A DNA stretch of 64,000 nucleotides, from contig QVRM01002755.1 in the NCBI GenBank assembly GCA_003439945.1, positions 693,001 through 757,000 of the forward strand, read 5' to 3'. The notes beneath the pieces were generated by a model. That model was not told where the DNA came from. It saw only the letters and a program-made list of their open reading frames with translations, and did not search any database. The position numbers and the translations under genes were made by a program. Position 1 is the stretch's first letter. Every line of letters begins with the position of its first letter. Below are positions 43,508 through 55,682 of this stretch, in pieces. The DNA comes from Dermanyssus gallinae. Lineage: Eukaryota > Arthropoda > Arachnida > Mesostigmata > Dermanyssidae.

Positions 43508-44333
43508 TCAAAGTAAAACAGACGCTATCACCTCGATGATTAGGCAACGAACGTAACCTGTACGCCGCAGGGTTGTAGGAAAAAAAGAAGAGAAGAGTGT
43601 AAGTGATTCCCTGTTCACGCATTGTTCGTGTGATCTTGTCGTTAAGTGCCTGCATGTGCTTAAACGGCAGTCCAAGTTGAAGAGGAAGAATAAAATATTT
43701 TCGAGGAAAAATCTCACAATGCCCAAGTCGTCATTTCTTTCTGCAATCATAATCTAGAAAAAGCTGCACAAGAATTAACTGTGTCGGCAGAGTTAACGTT
43801 AACGCAAGGTGCTATTACTGCGTTTACGGCATCTTACTAAATACCTAGGTTTAGAAAATATACTACAAAATACAGAAGTTTCTGCATTAAGGAAGGATAG
43901 TAAACCTGTGTGCATTAGAACATTACTTTGAACCTTTCTAATCTTGGACAGGTTCATTTAGGCCATCAGTTCAAACTCACTTTATTGGAGTCACTTTACT
44001 CGACACGTAATCTTAGTGTAGATTACTATATATCATAGCTCTAACCAACGTTACGTTAGTCAAAAAAATCAAAAAAGTGACCCAAAAAAGTGGTGATGAA
44101 CGAAATGCTTAGTGATGTACACCTATTCTCCAATTTTCTATGAATTACTTCTTCAATTACCTTGTCAAAATTGGAAACAAGCAATGAAAACAATTTCAAC
44201 GACGGTCGGTCCACACTTTGAGTCCGCGACTCTCTATAGTTTAACCATAACACCACTACCTAGCTCGGCATCACACAGTCTCTCAATTTATGCCAATAAT
44301 CCACAAGCTTTACCGCAAGTGCTCAGTCCTTAC
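43351..44333. other. Intron sequence with (TA)n at 43464-43506
   Basis: No exon or element recognised apart from the microsatellite. Confidence 0.5.
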
Positions 44334-44616
44334 CGCAAATTCGAATATCCTTGGGAATGCGAAAACCCTTCATGGCATGAATGTTGATTCGCACCCGCCC
44401 GATGAGCGGGTTACACGTAAGGCCCACAAACACGTCGCCCGGGCTGGAACCTCTCCGCCGCTGGGTCGCCTCGGGTTCGTCGTCTTTCGAAGGCGTCTCG
44501 TGCCGCGACAAGTCCAGAACGATCAGCTCACCTTCTTCGGTTTCATCAGCTGGCCGGCTGCTCGGATGAGTCGAGCGGTCTACGCCATCAAGTGGATAGA
44601 CTACCATTCCGACCAT
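44334..44616 (-). CDS. Synaptotagmin-family gene, exon 5 (C2A end, C2B start)
   Basis: The acceptor TTTGATGTTTCAAG precedes phase-0 sequence MVGMVVYPLDGVD, the last strands of C2A. ELIVLDLSRHETP and an acidic-to-basic linker follow. C2B then opens with GDVFVGLTCNPLIGRVRINI and HAMKGFRIP, the expected G-x-x-x-x-L-x-Y-x-P pattern. The donor GTAAGG at 44328-44333 splits a Gly codon. Intron 4, just upstream, carries a (TA)n array and an RT fragment. Confidence 0.9.
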
Positions 44617-44637
44617 CTTGAAACATCAAAAAAAAAA

Positions 44638-44675
44638 TATATATATATATACATATATAGTTTAAATAGTAGCGG

Positions 44676-44712
<37 letters not shown>
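44638..44712. repeat. (TA)n arrays close to exon 5
   Basis: Two TA arrays flanking TAGTTTAAATAGTAGCGG, about 20 bases upstream of the exon 5 acceptor. Confidence 0.9.
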
Positions 44713-44717
<5 letters not shown>

Positions 44718-44769
44718 GCAACCGCTGCTATTCAAACTATAGAGTAGCAATGGCATCTAAGAGATCATC

Positions 44770-44925
44770 TGAGGGGAGAACGCAGCATCGCGGGTTTCTC
44801 GGCCCTTCCTAAAGCCGAACTGCTCTGGCAGAAGGTTCAGTTCGGCCACGCGCTGAATCAGCTAGGAAACCAACTTGCAGCGAATCGTCTTCAATATGCG
44901 GACCGACGCCAATCTATGATATAAG
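44770..44925 (-). pseudogene. LINE reverse-transcriptase fragment
   Basis: The minus strand reads ILKTIRCKLVS, a stop, LIQRVAELNLLPEQFGFRKG. The QxGFRxG motif and the preceding helix are typical of the RT fingers of non-LTR elements. Only about 50 codons are readable. Confidence 0.55.
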
Positions 44926-46190
44926 TTTAGATCCTTTTTCGTCATCTCTATGCCTACCCTTCTAGAAGAGAACACCTGGCCACATTACAGACGTTAGATA
45001 AACGTCCCCATATTATAATTATATTAAAGCGATCAAAAAGAGTTTCCGCCGAAAGAAGCAAAAACTGAAATGGGCCTTGAAGAGGCCTTGGGCATTTCTC
45101 TTGGCGTGTGTTCGTGGGACCAGGCACACTGTTTCCATCCCGAAAAACAGATTCAAATTCTGCTCTAATGTAAGCGGACGTTGTACAATTAGAGACAATA
45201 CTGTGGCATCACATTCAATAAAATGCCAGTTAGGCGACCGCCGCTAAGCCGGTGGCTCACGCCCTACGAGGGCGCAGGAATAAAGCTGAGGGCTCTTTTT
45301 ATTCTGCTCTTTCGGGCAGCCGTCGATCCGGCCGTCTCGCGTGTTCCCTTTTACGCTTGTCACAGAGTTAGTTATATAGGCATTTTTTGGTCAAAGCAGT
45401 CACGCCAGCGCCTGGTAGTGATGATGGCGTCTTTAATCTTGCTTGGAGCAAAAGCCCGAGCACTTCATTCGTAAGCGGCGAAGTAGCAGGCTCAAGAAAT
45501 CTAGGGGCGTGACCTCCTCTGCTAGAACGTTTTTCAACTACACTGCACTTCTTATTGTCGTCTTTGGTGGGTTTCAGGTCAGGTAGCATCGAAGGGCTTA
45601 CCTTACGGTCGCCTACCGGTCTGTCTAGAAGAGATAGATTAATGTGACTCATTGCAGACGAGCGCGGCGGGTATGCCGGTCTTGCCAAATACCGGGAATA
45701 TCGACAACGGCCAACACTTGTTGGTGTTTTCGGGCTCAACCTAACCTGTTCGTCCATATTTTAATACATGAATTTCCTTTGTTAACATACGTAGCTCTAA
45801 AAAACGTTCATTCAATTTTATGGAAAACGCACTGTTCGCTTTGTTTTTGCTACTGCATGCTCCTTTTGCAAAATTGTGTATATCTATGAGAATGCCCTGA
45901 TGAGTGTTTACTCATTTTTCAATATTCTGTGATTCGTATTGATTCTGCTATTGCAGTAGTATATTGTGGCTTCGGGCTATCGGTTGCTATCAATGGGTGC
46001 AGAAAGATGGCGCCCTCTACGAACTACCTTTGATTAAAAGAAAATCAATGCTTGGCTACGCGGCAAATACAGCAGTGTGTTCGGGAAACGAATGCCCGTC
46101 AAACAAAAACGGTTCGAGGCTAACAATTTGACGCTGGCTATTGCCAAAACAGTAAAATACCCAGACAAAAAAAATGTCAAAAGGTCTGAC
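44926..46190. other. Intron sequence, nothing firm
   Basis: A minus-strand frame at 45368-45757 contains a well-placed acceptor (CTATCTCTTCTAG) and a GTAAGC, but the piece between them is only about 23 bases. I do not call an exon. Confidence 0.35.
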
Positions 46191-46383
46191 CTTAGGGCCT
46201 CGTCTTTCTTCTCGATCGTAGACCACGATCTTAACCGCTCGCTCATGCAGTTCGTGTGCAGCGACGGTGAACTCAAACGCCTCATCGAACTTGGGATTGA
46301 GGGTCCGGTGGCGTTCCTTCGTGTCAAACGTTTTCGGTTGACCACCCGTCTCGGGGAGGAGCGTAACACGGACAAATGGGTTC
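46191..46383 (-). CDS. Synaptotagmin-family gene, exon 4 (C2A core)
   Basis: The acceptor TTCGAACAG at 46384-46392 joins in phase 2 to exon 3. It reads NPFVRVTLLPETGGQPKTFD, then HRTLNPKFDEAFEFTV and AVKIVVYDREERRGPK, with donor GTCAGA at 46185-46190. This is the heart of C2A: the xDPFVKVxLLP strand, TLNPxFxExFxF, and the loop-3 strand. Asn replaces the Asp of SDPF, and Glu replaces one Asp of loop 3. A longer open frame on the opposite strand (46077-46634) is only its antisense shadow. Confidence 0.92.
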
Positions 46384-47579
46384 CTGTTCGAACAACATGG
46401 GAAAAACGGTCGTTAGGTTCCTCAATGCAGGTTTCAATTCAGTCAACCAGTCAAATCGACCCAGCAAATCGTCCTCTTTCGTGCCTCATGGCGTCGTACC
46501 AAGATAAACTGTACCTGCACAGCAAGTTGTTTTTCGCAACAGCTTCCTGTTTTAAGCTGGCCATCTCATTCATCGACGAGGGCACATTGCGTAGCAAAAA
46601 CCGTGTTTGGAAATTAAACAACCCAGCCATGTAGCTACAGCATATGACTCCACAGGGCATCGTCAAAGTAAAACAATATTTTTAGCCCGTTTGGTTATGT
46701 GGTGCGCATCAAAACATATAGTGGGGCTTGAAACAAATAACAACTATTCTACAACGTGCCTCATAATTGGTGAAATTTCGTTTTGTAGAACAATGACAAT
46801 TTAAACTTTCTGTAGGTAAGAATAATTTAGCAGCATTCAGTTGCGCGGAATTGCAAATACGTATAAACACTAGTATACTCGTATAGTTATATCAAATTGC
46901 GAGTTTCTATGTCTACCGCGCAGAATTGCTTTTCAATACAGTGGTTAGAAAGACAAAATCTATAATTTTCTTTATTTTTAGAAATTTTAAGTTTATTTAT
47001 ACATCATACAAAATAGAATTCTTAATACATAATCAGATAATTGGTTTGCGTGGTTTCCAATTTAGACAAGGTAAATGCCGGAGTAAAATAAAAATTAGCT
47101 ATGACATGAAAAAACCGTACACGGTCATCACGGAAAATCGCAAAAAAAAACAGATCAACAACAGCACTTCCACTTTGCACTTCAATTGAAATTCTCTGCA
47201 GGAAGAATTTCCCCGCCTCCTTCTCATCATTCTCACTTGCCGTTTTTTTCCAATTTCTCCCTAAAATCTTACTGTAGATTCGCCTGTGACCCTTAATGTT
47301 TCTATCGCAACTGGTTGTACTCTAAACATTGCCTCCAACTCGCGGTACTTCAGACTTTTTTTGCTGCTCCGCTAAATTGGCAACAGCGCCTTCTGATCTC
47401 GAAACTCGGTTGCGTCGCACACAAGGGCCTTTCCGGAGAACAGCTGACTCCGCTGCTGATCTGACTGGCTCCTTTCTGCAAGACACGTTAGCGGAACGCA
47501 ATGCCTTTGAAATTATTTCGTTGTGGCCGTAACCGCAGGCTGGTAATGATCGTCCCAGCTGCGGCGAGGGGACGACTTA
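46384..47579. other. Intron 3 sequence, nothing recognised
   Basis: AT-rich; no exon, TE end or hairpin seen. Confidence 0.5.
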
Positions 47580-49190
47580 AAGTCATTTGGCGCTCACTTC
47601 GTTGAAAGCTGCAAGTTGGCGTGATTTCTAAGTGCATCGACCGTGTTGTCCAGGAATTTATGCAATGACGGGCAGCAAACTTTTCTTTCTTGAACTCTAT
47701 AAACCATTCTAGGCATGGCTTGGCGTTCGGGGGACATGCCGATAAAATCAATTCTTGAAGAGTAGTGAATAAACCCTACAATGCGATCTAGGCCAATTTC
47801 GTTGCACGCCACGTCGAATTCCTATACCTCCGGCTGATGTGAGAAGGGTAGCCTGGTCCCAGCTTACTCTACTCAAATTCAGATTTAACACCCGCTTCAC
47901 GCACTGTCGTGCTTCTTGTCAAAACTTTGTAGAAGGCTTCTCTGGGCAGACGCGTCTATGTAGCGGATGATAAAAATTCGGCTTGGTGTCGAAAGGCTAA
48001 TTCGCGTCAAGTATAGTGCGGAATGTGCATCCAGGGACACAAACCAGGAACACCAGAGATACATTAGCTCGCACTTCCTGCTCAGCTCGAGTTTTGCGGA
48101 GGCCACTATGAGGGAAGCTCCAGGAAGCTCGATGTTTTCATCGGTGCATAGTTTGATCTCAGGAAGCAAGCCCTGCGCCCGGCGCAAGCACACGACACAA
48201 AAGGCGTAATCGGATGACAGGACGTACCGCTCACACTTTGAAACACTAAGTTGTAATCCAGAGGTGAGACCGAAATCAATTGCCTTTTCCGCATCACTAA
48301 GGGCGGAATCAAGGGTACTGCCAATCGTTTCTTCATCTACGAACTACGGCTTAATTTCCGGCTCCAGAGCGGAAAGGAATTGGCAAATTGCCAAGCAGAA
48401 AAGTGCAAGGCCGTAAGGGTCCTATTCGCTGTACCCCACAATTGGAGAGTACAATTTCTTCCCCCCAAAAGAGATTGGATGAGCTTCTGTACATCTGGTA
48501 GACTGCAGGATACACTGCTGGAAAGTTTGATTAAGAATCACATCCCTTCTCCTATTTTTAAAGCCGAGTTTTATAAACACCTTATTCAATACCAAGTCAA
48601 TATTTACAAAGGCACTTGCAGCATAGACAGAAGCCTCGCAACCTCCTTTAACTCCACAACCCAATTGAACTGAAGCACTTTTTGTCGACAATCGGCGCCA
48701 TTAATTTCCAAATTAGCACCTTGCACGCTAGCCACTGCAGGATTTTCCCGAGTGCTATCGGACGGAGACCGCAGTCTTTTTAAAAAAATTAAGGTTAGCG
48801 CCATCAAAGTTACTCAGCGTGAACCCTGGTAGGCAGTCGTTCACGACAAGATTGCGGAAGTCCGTCAGAGCAGAGAGTAAAAGGCAGATCTGATCACGCT
48901 TTCCAATAAGATCTTTAAGGAGAGTGTGGGCTTGAGGCCATCAGGGCCTCCCCTTAAGTTATTTGAAAACCTCTTGGTTGCTACTCGACTTCACTGGGGG
49001 GTAATATTGATTTCATCGGCTGATGGGACGTCTTGAGGCGATGGCGGATATGCTGTTGTTTATGGCATATCCGGGTATTTTTCGCTGAATGTGCGATGCG
49101 TGTTGGAGTCTTGTGAAGCCATCAAATCCGTCTAAATGAGAATACGGACTGCTGCAGAAACAACCCTCTGAGCCAGCCTTGCCGGTGCCA
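47580..49190 (-). pseudogene. Decayed LINE reverse transcriptase
   Basis: Down the minus strand: a GGPDGLKP motif near 48930; an RT-like stretch at 48690-48430; EETIGSTLDSALSDAEKAI with GLQLSVSKCE near 48330-48230, as in the helix and strand after YxDD; and YLTRISLSTPSR further on. It is broken by many stops and shifts. The clade is not clear and the boundaries are approximate. Confidence 0.45.
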
Positions 49191-49604
49191 CCCGAGCTTT
49201 TTGTCTATTATCGTTTCTGTTAGCTTGCGACGCCGCGCAGCATCAAATGGGCACGACTACTGAACCAACTAAGGTTGTAGCATGTGAACAGAGAGTGTAA
49301 CACAGAGATTTTCCTTTTGCCTTTTGCCGAGAAATAGTGAGAACAGTTGTTGTAACATGAGCGAGACGAGACCACGCGTCCAGGTCCTTCGCTGAGCAAG
49401 TCGGCAGCGACTGTGGGCCTCACACCACGTGGAACGATCGAGAGCATCCTATGATTTTGGTGGACAACAAACAGTCGTTGAACAGTGCGAGTGAGGGCAG
49501 TTGATGTCGAAATCGGCGCCAGAGTTCGTGTGGACGACGTCGGATTTAATAGCACCGCGATGTTTTTGTACGTCAGCGACGTTGTCCACTGACGAATGCC
49601 TAGT

Positions 49605-50160
49605 TGTCTATTCATTATTATATTATTTATTATTACATCCCCTTTCGGTATTGTTGGTTACATTACATTACACTTATTCATTAAATCTCGGAAACGGCTT
49701 TCGTCTCCGTTAATCTTGGACACATATAGATATATGTTGTATATGCATCTTCGGAAGATGTCAGCGACCTAACGCCCAGATAGCTGGCGCTGACCGACAT
49801 GTTTCATGATGATATTTAGTGCAGACAAGGCCGCAACATTTGCAGCAACACTCATCGGAAGGGTTATGGAACCCAGTGCGGTGGCACAGTTTGTGGTGGA
49901 ACCCATGGACGGAGTAACGGTTGAGAACGTGTCGTTGCTCGAAGAGAGGTTCCATCCATGTATTGTCCAACATTGCCGGCGTTTTGTAGAACGCTTCTGG
50001 TACTTCCCTCATCTTCTGCTCGAAATGCCTACGGAACTCTCGCAGTGACGCGGTGGTCGGAAGTTGAAAGCGATTTACCAGATCCTCGATGAACGGCGTG
50101 GTTCTAGACAGACTATAAGTTAGCCTGTTTTGTGCATTTCTAGGGAGGCCCAGTGATAAT
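49605..50160 (-). pseudogene. I-like LINE 3' part (C-terminal His/Cys domain, 3' UTR)
   Basis: The minus-strand frame from 50160 to 49761 begins at LGLPRNAQNRLTYSL, the RT thumb. It ends with SVHGFHHKLCHRTGFH, then a run of cysteines and YHHETC before the stop. This matches the C-terminus of the intact LINE at 33.8 kb. A 3' UTR of about 150 bases ends in TAA-rich sequence near 49605-49640. The upstream half of the same element follows at 50165-50750 in the opposite orientation. Confidence 0.75.
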
Positions 50161-50164
50161 CTTA

Positions 50165-50750
50165 GCCCGCTCTTATTCTCAGTCTTACTCAGTGATCTTC
50201 CGGGCCTTATCAATGACCACTACCCCTGTGTCCGCATAACTCTCTATGCCGATGACCTAGTGGTATACAGTAGAGTGTTCATGGATTTAAAAAGGTCCCT
50301 GAGGATGTTGGAGACATACGGCAAGCAAAATGGTTTAACGATTAACGTATCGAAGACAAAAGCTATGAAATTCAGACCCAGGGGACCCCTGAGGAGAAGT
50401 GATAGGCTCAGCTTGGGCGGTGCCTCTGTAGAATTTGTCTCGGAGTTTACTTACGTGGGTGTTAAACTAACGCCAAGCGGCACATCTTTTGCGGCCCACA
50501 TATCTCAGCGAATTAATAGCAGCATCGTCGCCATGACCTCAATCTCGGCTCCACAGAAGCTCTCAGTAAAAACAGCTCTAATACTGTTTAACCTGAAGTG
50601 GCCTCGGTGGCATCTTATGGTATCACATTAATTTGGGAATACCTATCCGCTCAGCAGCTTAGCGCTCTCGACACGGTGAAGGCAACGTTCCTTAAGAGAG
50701 TTCTGGGCCTCCCTATTAATTATCAGGATCAAGAGAAGGTGATCCCATAG
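50165..50750 (+). pseudogene. I-like LINE RT palm, inverted against its own 3' part
   Basis: The plus strand reads LLFSVLLSDLPG, then YADDLVVYS, SKTKAMKFRPRG, FTYVGVKLTPSGTSF, and finally KRVLGLPINYQDQEKV. This segment immediately precedes LGLPRNAQN in the intact relative, so it is the upstream neighbour of the 49605-50160 part, flipped. Frameshifts occur near 50600. The arrangement (5' segment inverted, little overlap at LGLP) is what twin priming produces during LINE insertion. Confidence 0.75.
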
Positions 50751-50999
50751 TGACACCAGCTTCTCCATAGCCAGTCTTCGTCAAAGATGGCGATTCCTGA
50801 AGTGCATGGGACGACGGCGTCACAATAGAAGTCGTTTGTGGAGCAGCCAGCTGTGGTTGCTCCACCATGCTTTACTCGAGTGTTGAACGGAAGGCCAGTT
50901 CCAGCTGTCCGCGAAAACTGTCTAACCGTCCGTGAAATAAGCACGATGAATGATAAACAGCTAAACGGTTGCCTTGGATGGCCTTTTTATCATTTTGCT

Positions 51000-51360
51000 A
51001 AACTACCACTGGGCCGTGCAGCCAACGCCAAGGTGGATCTTTGAAAACACGTTCGATGACTCGCAGCGGCCGATCGCCGACACCAGCGCACTGGAAGCTC
51101 TCTAGCGGAGCCGCAAGCAAACGATTCAGCACAATATATGTAAACTGTTTAGAATGTTTGTACAAGCTAAGATATCGGGCGTTCGAACTTAGAGACAAAA
51201 GGTGCGCAGCGTGTGGGACCCCGACCCCTTCGCAAAACCCAAATTGCTCTGGGGGAAACGCGCGATCGAAAATCAGCTCTGAGCGTTTTATGAAAAGTCT
51301 ACAGAACACCTTCTTGAATGTACTCATCTCTAAAAGAATCCCCCTACACATAGTTTTTTT
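51000..51360 (-). pseudogene. LINE reverse-transcriptase fragment
   Basis: The minus strand reads VFCRLFIKRSELIFDRAF, then PPEQFGFCEGVG and further RT-like sequence to about 51000. It is similar in layout to the 44770-44925 fragment and so possibly of the same family. A shorter related piece (REKQSGFCKES) lies at about 51780-51860. Confidence 0.5.
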
Positions 51361-53230
51361 CTATATCGCTCCTTAGAAAGCAAGTGAGCCTAGACGGATG
51401 CCAAGCTCGCTGCGTTTTGCTTTGCGCTAAGATCTTGTAAAAAAGGGATAGCAGTGACTCTTCGAGGCGGGGTCCCGTCTGCACCCAGTGCTCGCAAACG
51501 CAACTATAGAGCCCAGCACGCTTCCCAGTAGGCAGTCGAGGCAGGACACACTTGAGTTACGCCGACGTTAAGCTAGGCTCCATGACGCTATGTTATTCCA
51601 TCCGTGGTATTTATTCTTTAGAGATCAGCGATCTTGGGCTGGTTAATCCCATAACAAATTTGAGAGGTTCCTCTGTACCTTTTCTTCTGTTTTTCTTTAA
51701 AAGACAGTAACGAGGCAACTCCTCCGCCTGGATAAAAAGCGCCCATGCTCTGTTGCTTCATGTTCCTTAGTTCTGATCATGAATAATGTTTTATACTCCG
51801 ACCTAGGGGCTGACTCCTTACAAAAACCAGACTGCTTCTCACGAATTGCAATCGATTCTCACTATTTTGGACCGGCATGACGGTTGAGTACGTTCCGCCA
51901 GTACGTAGCATATTTCCATAAACTACTAAAGGAAGTGCCCTTCCAAGCTTTCTTTCGGACAATGCTATCAAACAGAGCATTTATTACTCTTTTTTTTTCT
52001 AAATATCGACATCTTTCGCAGCTTATCTTTATCAGCACTTCCTTTCAGTCTATAATGACTTCGTTTCATATCGGTGGCATATCCTTTTGCAAAAACCTGT
52101 GTGATAACCCACAGGTACTTCCACACCTCCAGATTCATTACTGCCGCTAGTTGAGTAAAAACAGCAAATCAATATTGCTGCCCTCATTTACAAGTGTCAG
52201 TTCCCTCCACGGTCGCATTATGACAGGTAAGTCGACCTACGTCTAAAATTTTGCGTAAGACACAACCCTTCGCATCCTGGGCCCGACGATCAATTGGACA
52301 ATTGTAATGTTCGACCGCGGTAACCAGCTTGCTGTCATCAAACAGTGTTATGACTTCTCCTACAGTACAAAAATAAAGAAAAAGAGAATAAAACTTTACC
52401 TTGAGTATTACGTTCCAAAGATTAACAGGCGTGACATTCGTAAATCAATAGTAACCACTCATCTTTTCTAAGGAGCAGTTCTGACGCAAAAAATTCTCCG
52501 TGAACACCACCCACAGTCCCAGAACAGTCATGGAAAGTGGCCCTTGGTTACGTAGTCAGATGTGCTCAGATAGTCAGAATTGTGGCGAACGTCAACCACC
52601 GCTAATGTGCTCCAGACTATTGAGGTTTGGCGGGCTGCATCGACACCCTTAGAAATTATGTTTCGATTTATGTACCAGCGAAGTAGCTGTTAAACTGTCG
52701 TAGTGTTTCACAGGTTAGCGACAAAAACTCCATGAAAATGATCTAAGTGCGCGTGGCGAGAACCATAACCCTCTGCCCTGGATTTTTCGCTTTCGCCGTG
52801 TTCGCAGCTGTAGCCCTTTCTTCTTCTTTCCCCTGTGTAACGCAAACTCTAATTTACTAAACGAATGGTTGACTTTATAAGCTATATAAAAAAGAGTAGA
52901 ATTCAAATTGCGAACTGTATCAGGCATATTATAATTATGTTATAATTAACATATTATAATTATGTTTCATGCAGGTGTACTTTTGCGTCAGTTAAGCGGG
53001 TAGTTTCTATTTTCAGAATAGCCGAAGAACTTGTTTGTGTGAGAGACTGACTTGCCTGATAATTATATACTATGGAAAGATATATTCTTTGTGGGATTGT
53101 GAGTTGACTTCGATTCTGATGCAGTTCACAAGAGGTGTATATAAAGCATTTTATCCTTGTATAGTCCCTACGTAGAAAACGCGTTTCTTTAGGTTGATGG
53201 GCCGTTAATTTTTTTGAGATGCAACGCTAC
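51361..53230. other. Intron 3 sequence with small repeats
   Basis: Contains the short RT-like piece near 51.8 kb and, at 52126-52205, a block that is repeated at 53512-53590. Otherwise nothing recognised. Confidence 0.45.
52126..52205. repeat. Short direct repeat, copy A
   Basis: About 75 bases (CAGATTCATTACTGCCGCTA through ACAAGTGTCAGTT) nearly identical to copy B at 53512-53587. The two lie either side of exon 3. Confidence 0.85.
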
Positions 53231-53389
53231 CTGCGAAAGTACTGGGGCCCTCGCGATGTCCAGAGGCAGTGCGTGGGAAGTCCCTTGCAGTTGACGATGT
53301 GAACGCGAAGAGTTTCCGCATGGTATTCGAGACGTAACGACACCTTTCCCGGACCTTTGTAGCGACCTGGTGCCTCGTCGTCCTCGGAC
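53231..53389 (-). CDS. Synaptotagmin-family gene, exon 3 (C2A start)
   Basis: A strong acceptor (TTTTTTTTGTCTCTGCAACCAG) joins in phase 2 to exon 2. It reads SEDDEAPGRYKGPGKVSLRL, then EYHAETLRVHIVNCKGLP and a short insert-like loop (THCLWTSRGPQYFR), with donor GTAGCG. GxVSLxLEYxxxxxxLxVxIxxCxxLP is the opening of a synaptotagmin C2A domain. Loop 1 lacks the usual aspartate. Confidence 0.9.
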
Positions 53390-53511
53390 CTGGTTGCAGA
53401 GACAAAAAAAAATCAACGCCACCCATTTTACCTACGTTTGGCCAAGGCACAGAGCGATTCCACCTCAAACGCATTATAATTAGAAGCACCTTGTACACCA
53501 CCACCATACTT

Positions 53512-53600
53512 ACAGATTCATTACTGCCGCCAGTTGAGTAAAAACAGCAAATCAATAGTGCTGCCCTCATTTACAAGTGTCAGTTGTAAATGAGGGCAAT
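53512..53600. repeat. Short direct repeat, copy B, ending in a hairpin
   Basis: Same block as 52126-52205, followed by an inversion of its own end. TGCCCTCATTTACAA at 53562-53576 is mirrored by TTGTAAATGAGGGCA at 53584-53598 around a 7-base loop. Confidence 0.85.
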
Positions 53601-54593
53601 ATTTATTGACAGAGTTTATTTAAAATCGTGTGAGCATTGCGCCTGTTTTATTATCAGAATAATTTTTTTTTGTTTCTATCAGAACGGTTTCCTTACTATT
53701 TATTTTTAAGTATTAAATTACCTAAACATCTTGATGCAAATATATCGTGTACCGACGAAAAAAATCTTCCGGCTTCGAGAAGCTTGCCCGTGCGCAAAGC
53801 AAACGAAGTCAAATTATTGCTGCTGCTGTCGTCTCTTAATCGTACACTTATTAATAATAAATACAAACTCGCACGAGGTGCACAATTTACTAACAAATGT
53901 TGTTTTACTGCCTTCTTAAATATAGCCGGTATCCTCGAATGTCTTATGTTGAATGGCAATTTATTTTATAACCTTATGGTTGCATGACTTGGTCTTTACT
54001 ACAACAACGAATGTTATTTTGTCGCTTAACACAATATGATCTCGTGATTTATCCGTTCTCAGGATCCTGGCTGTTGGTTAGGTGAAGCACCATTTCAGAG
54101 CGTCACCCACAGGAGGCTCGCCTACCTATAGACATTTGTTGCTGATCTGTACTCAAACATATCTATAACACTCAGCATGTTGTGCCGGTTACGAACTCTA
54201 TGACGGAGCAGGACCACATTATACCCATGGCTGCCCGAAAGGCGTCATTCTGTAGAACTCAGAACAGCTTAGAGAGCATGCCGTTGCACTTGTATGTTTC
54301 ACCCTAAACGCCAATGCAGCACATAACAGATGTGTCCTGGTAGAGAATGCATACAAAACGTTGACAGATAAAGAGTAGAAAGTTTCTACTAAATTGGAAT
54401 CACCAACGACCTGAAGAATGGTTTAAAAATATAATAATAATCATACCCATACATGTGCATTATTTCTGGTGTCAAAACCGATTTACTGAATACTATTGCG
54501 TGTAGCAATTGGTTAGAATCAATTGCTTCGGCTGTCAAGCCCAAGATAGCTGAAACGAGACCAGAGAGTTACATCAAGTCGCCTGCAACTGAC
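53601..54593. other. Intron 2 sequence, nothing recognised
   Basis: AT-rich, with short frames on both strands; no TE motif seen. Confidence 0.5.
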
Positions 54594-54782
54594 CTGGAGC
54601 CTTCATCCTCGATAGACTCAAGCGCGCCACGGTATGAGGGCAGAGAGAGGTTGTAGTTCTTGAAGCTGTCTTCCAGTTGGGCGGGATCGAATAGGGGAAC
54701 TGCGTGTGTGCCCCTTCTTGCCTCCGCCGAACCCCCAATACCGGGGGCGACATCCATGAACTCCTTGCGAAACTGCGGAGGG
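54594..54782 (-). CDS. Synaptotagmin-family gene, exon 2 (linker)
   Basis: The acceptor is preceded by a good branch-site match (TTCTAACTGACTCGCAG). The exon continues a Thr codon from exon 1 and reads PPQFRKEFMDVAPGIGG, then PLFDPAQLEDSFKNYNLSLP and ALESIEDEGS. Donor GTCAGT. This is the variable, charged region between membrane anchor and C2A. The assignment rests on phase agreement with exons 1 and 3 and on the lack of stops. Confidence 0.82.
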
Positions 54783-55682
54783 CTGCGAGTCAGTTAGAAC
54801 CGATAGCGCAAAACACAGCAGCAATGATGCAAATAAAAACTACATCGAGTTCTCGCACACTTGCTGTAACAATGTTTATAAGGCAAAACAGCATTGCTGG
54901 ACGTTATTTTATGGACTTAAACTGTAAACGGTACATATAGGTCCAACTGTCACGACATGTCGAGGGTTTCGTTTGCCGTGATGCGGATATACTTAAAAAG
55001 AGCTTACGCCCATGTGAGACGTCATTTGATTTGTGATGTGGGCACAACGCGATTAATCTGTAACACTGGGCACACTCACGCAAATAACTCTACCTCTAAA
55101 ATGCATTTCTAAGTAGATCTGCTAATCTGAAGGAAAACTATACCGTGCTACAACTGAGTACTCTATTCGAAGGAACAGAGTTCCTCATTATTATTATTAT
55201 TGTTATTATTGTAGTTCATCCTGGATGCTACCGTCATTTGCATCGGTGCACGGTACTAAACTCTTCTGCACATTATTAGCCTGGCCGGTATTTATTTGAC
55301 AGTGCCGCGACAGAAAATAGACGTTCTGGCAACGCGGTCCGCAAAACAGGCGCTAGCGGCATTGACGCGTCTATGTGCGCGGATTTCGCCAGCGTACGAC
55401 TGAATGTCAGTTAATTGGACGGTCTGTCGATGCCCGGAAAGTACGTTTTCATTTGCAACCGGCGACAGAAGGGCATGGCAGTTTTTGCTACTAAAGATAT
55501 CGGTTGAAATTCAACGCTGGACGCAGAACGCTGAAAAATACTAATTTCTACTAAACAGGCAAAAAAGTGTTTATATGTTGCGCTAATAAGGGCCACTCTA
55601 GACCACTTTGGAGCACTATATCGTCGAAGCAGCTGATAACTAGCAAGACAGAAGGCAGGTCTGCACGGAGCGTGCTACTCAC
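54783..55682. other. Intron 1 sequence, nothing recognised
   Basis: About 900 bases with a short (TTA)n near 55187-55210. Confidence 0.5.

Noticed and set aside
45600..45640. Possible micro-exon of about 23 bases in intron 4
   Set aside because: It has a good acceptor and donor, but exons 4 and 5 already join in phase and complete the C2A strands without it.
46077..46634. 185-codon plus-strand open frame
   Set aside because: It is antisense to synaptotagmin exon 4, whose minus-strand reading gives a clear C2 sequence with matching splice phases.
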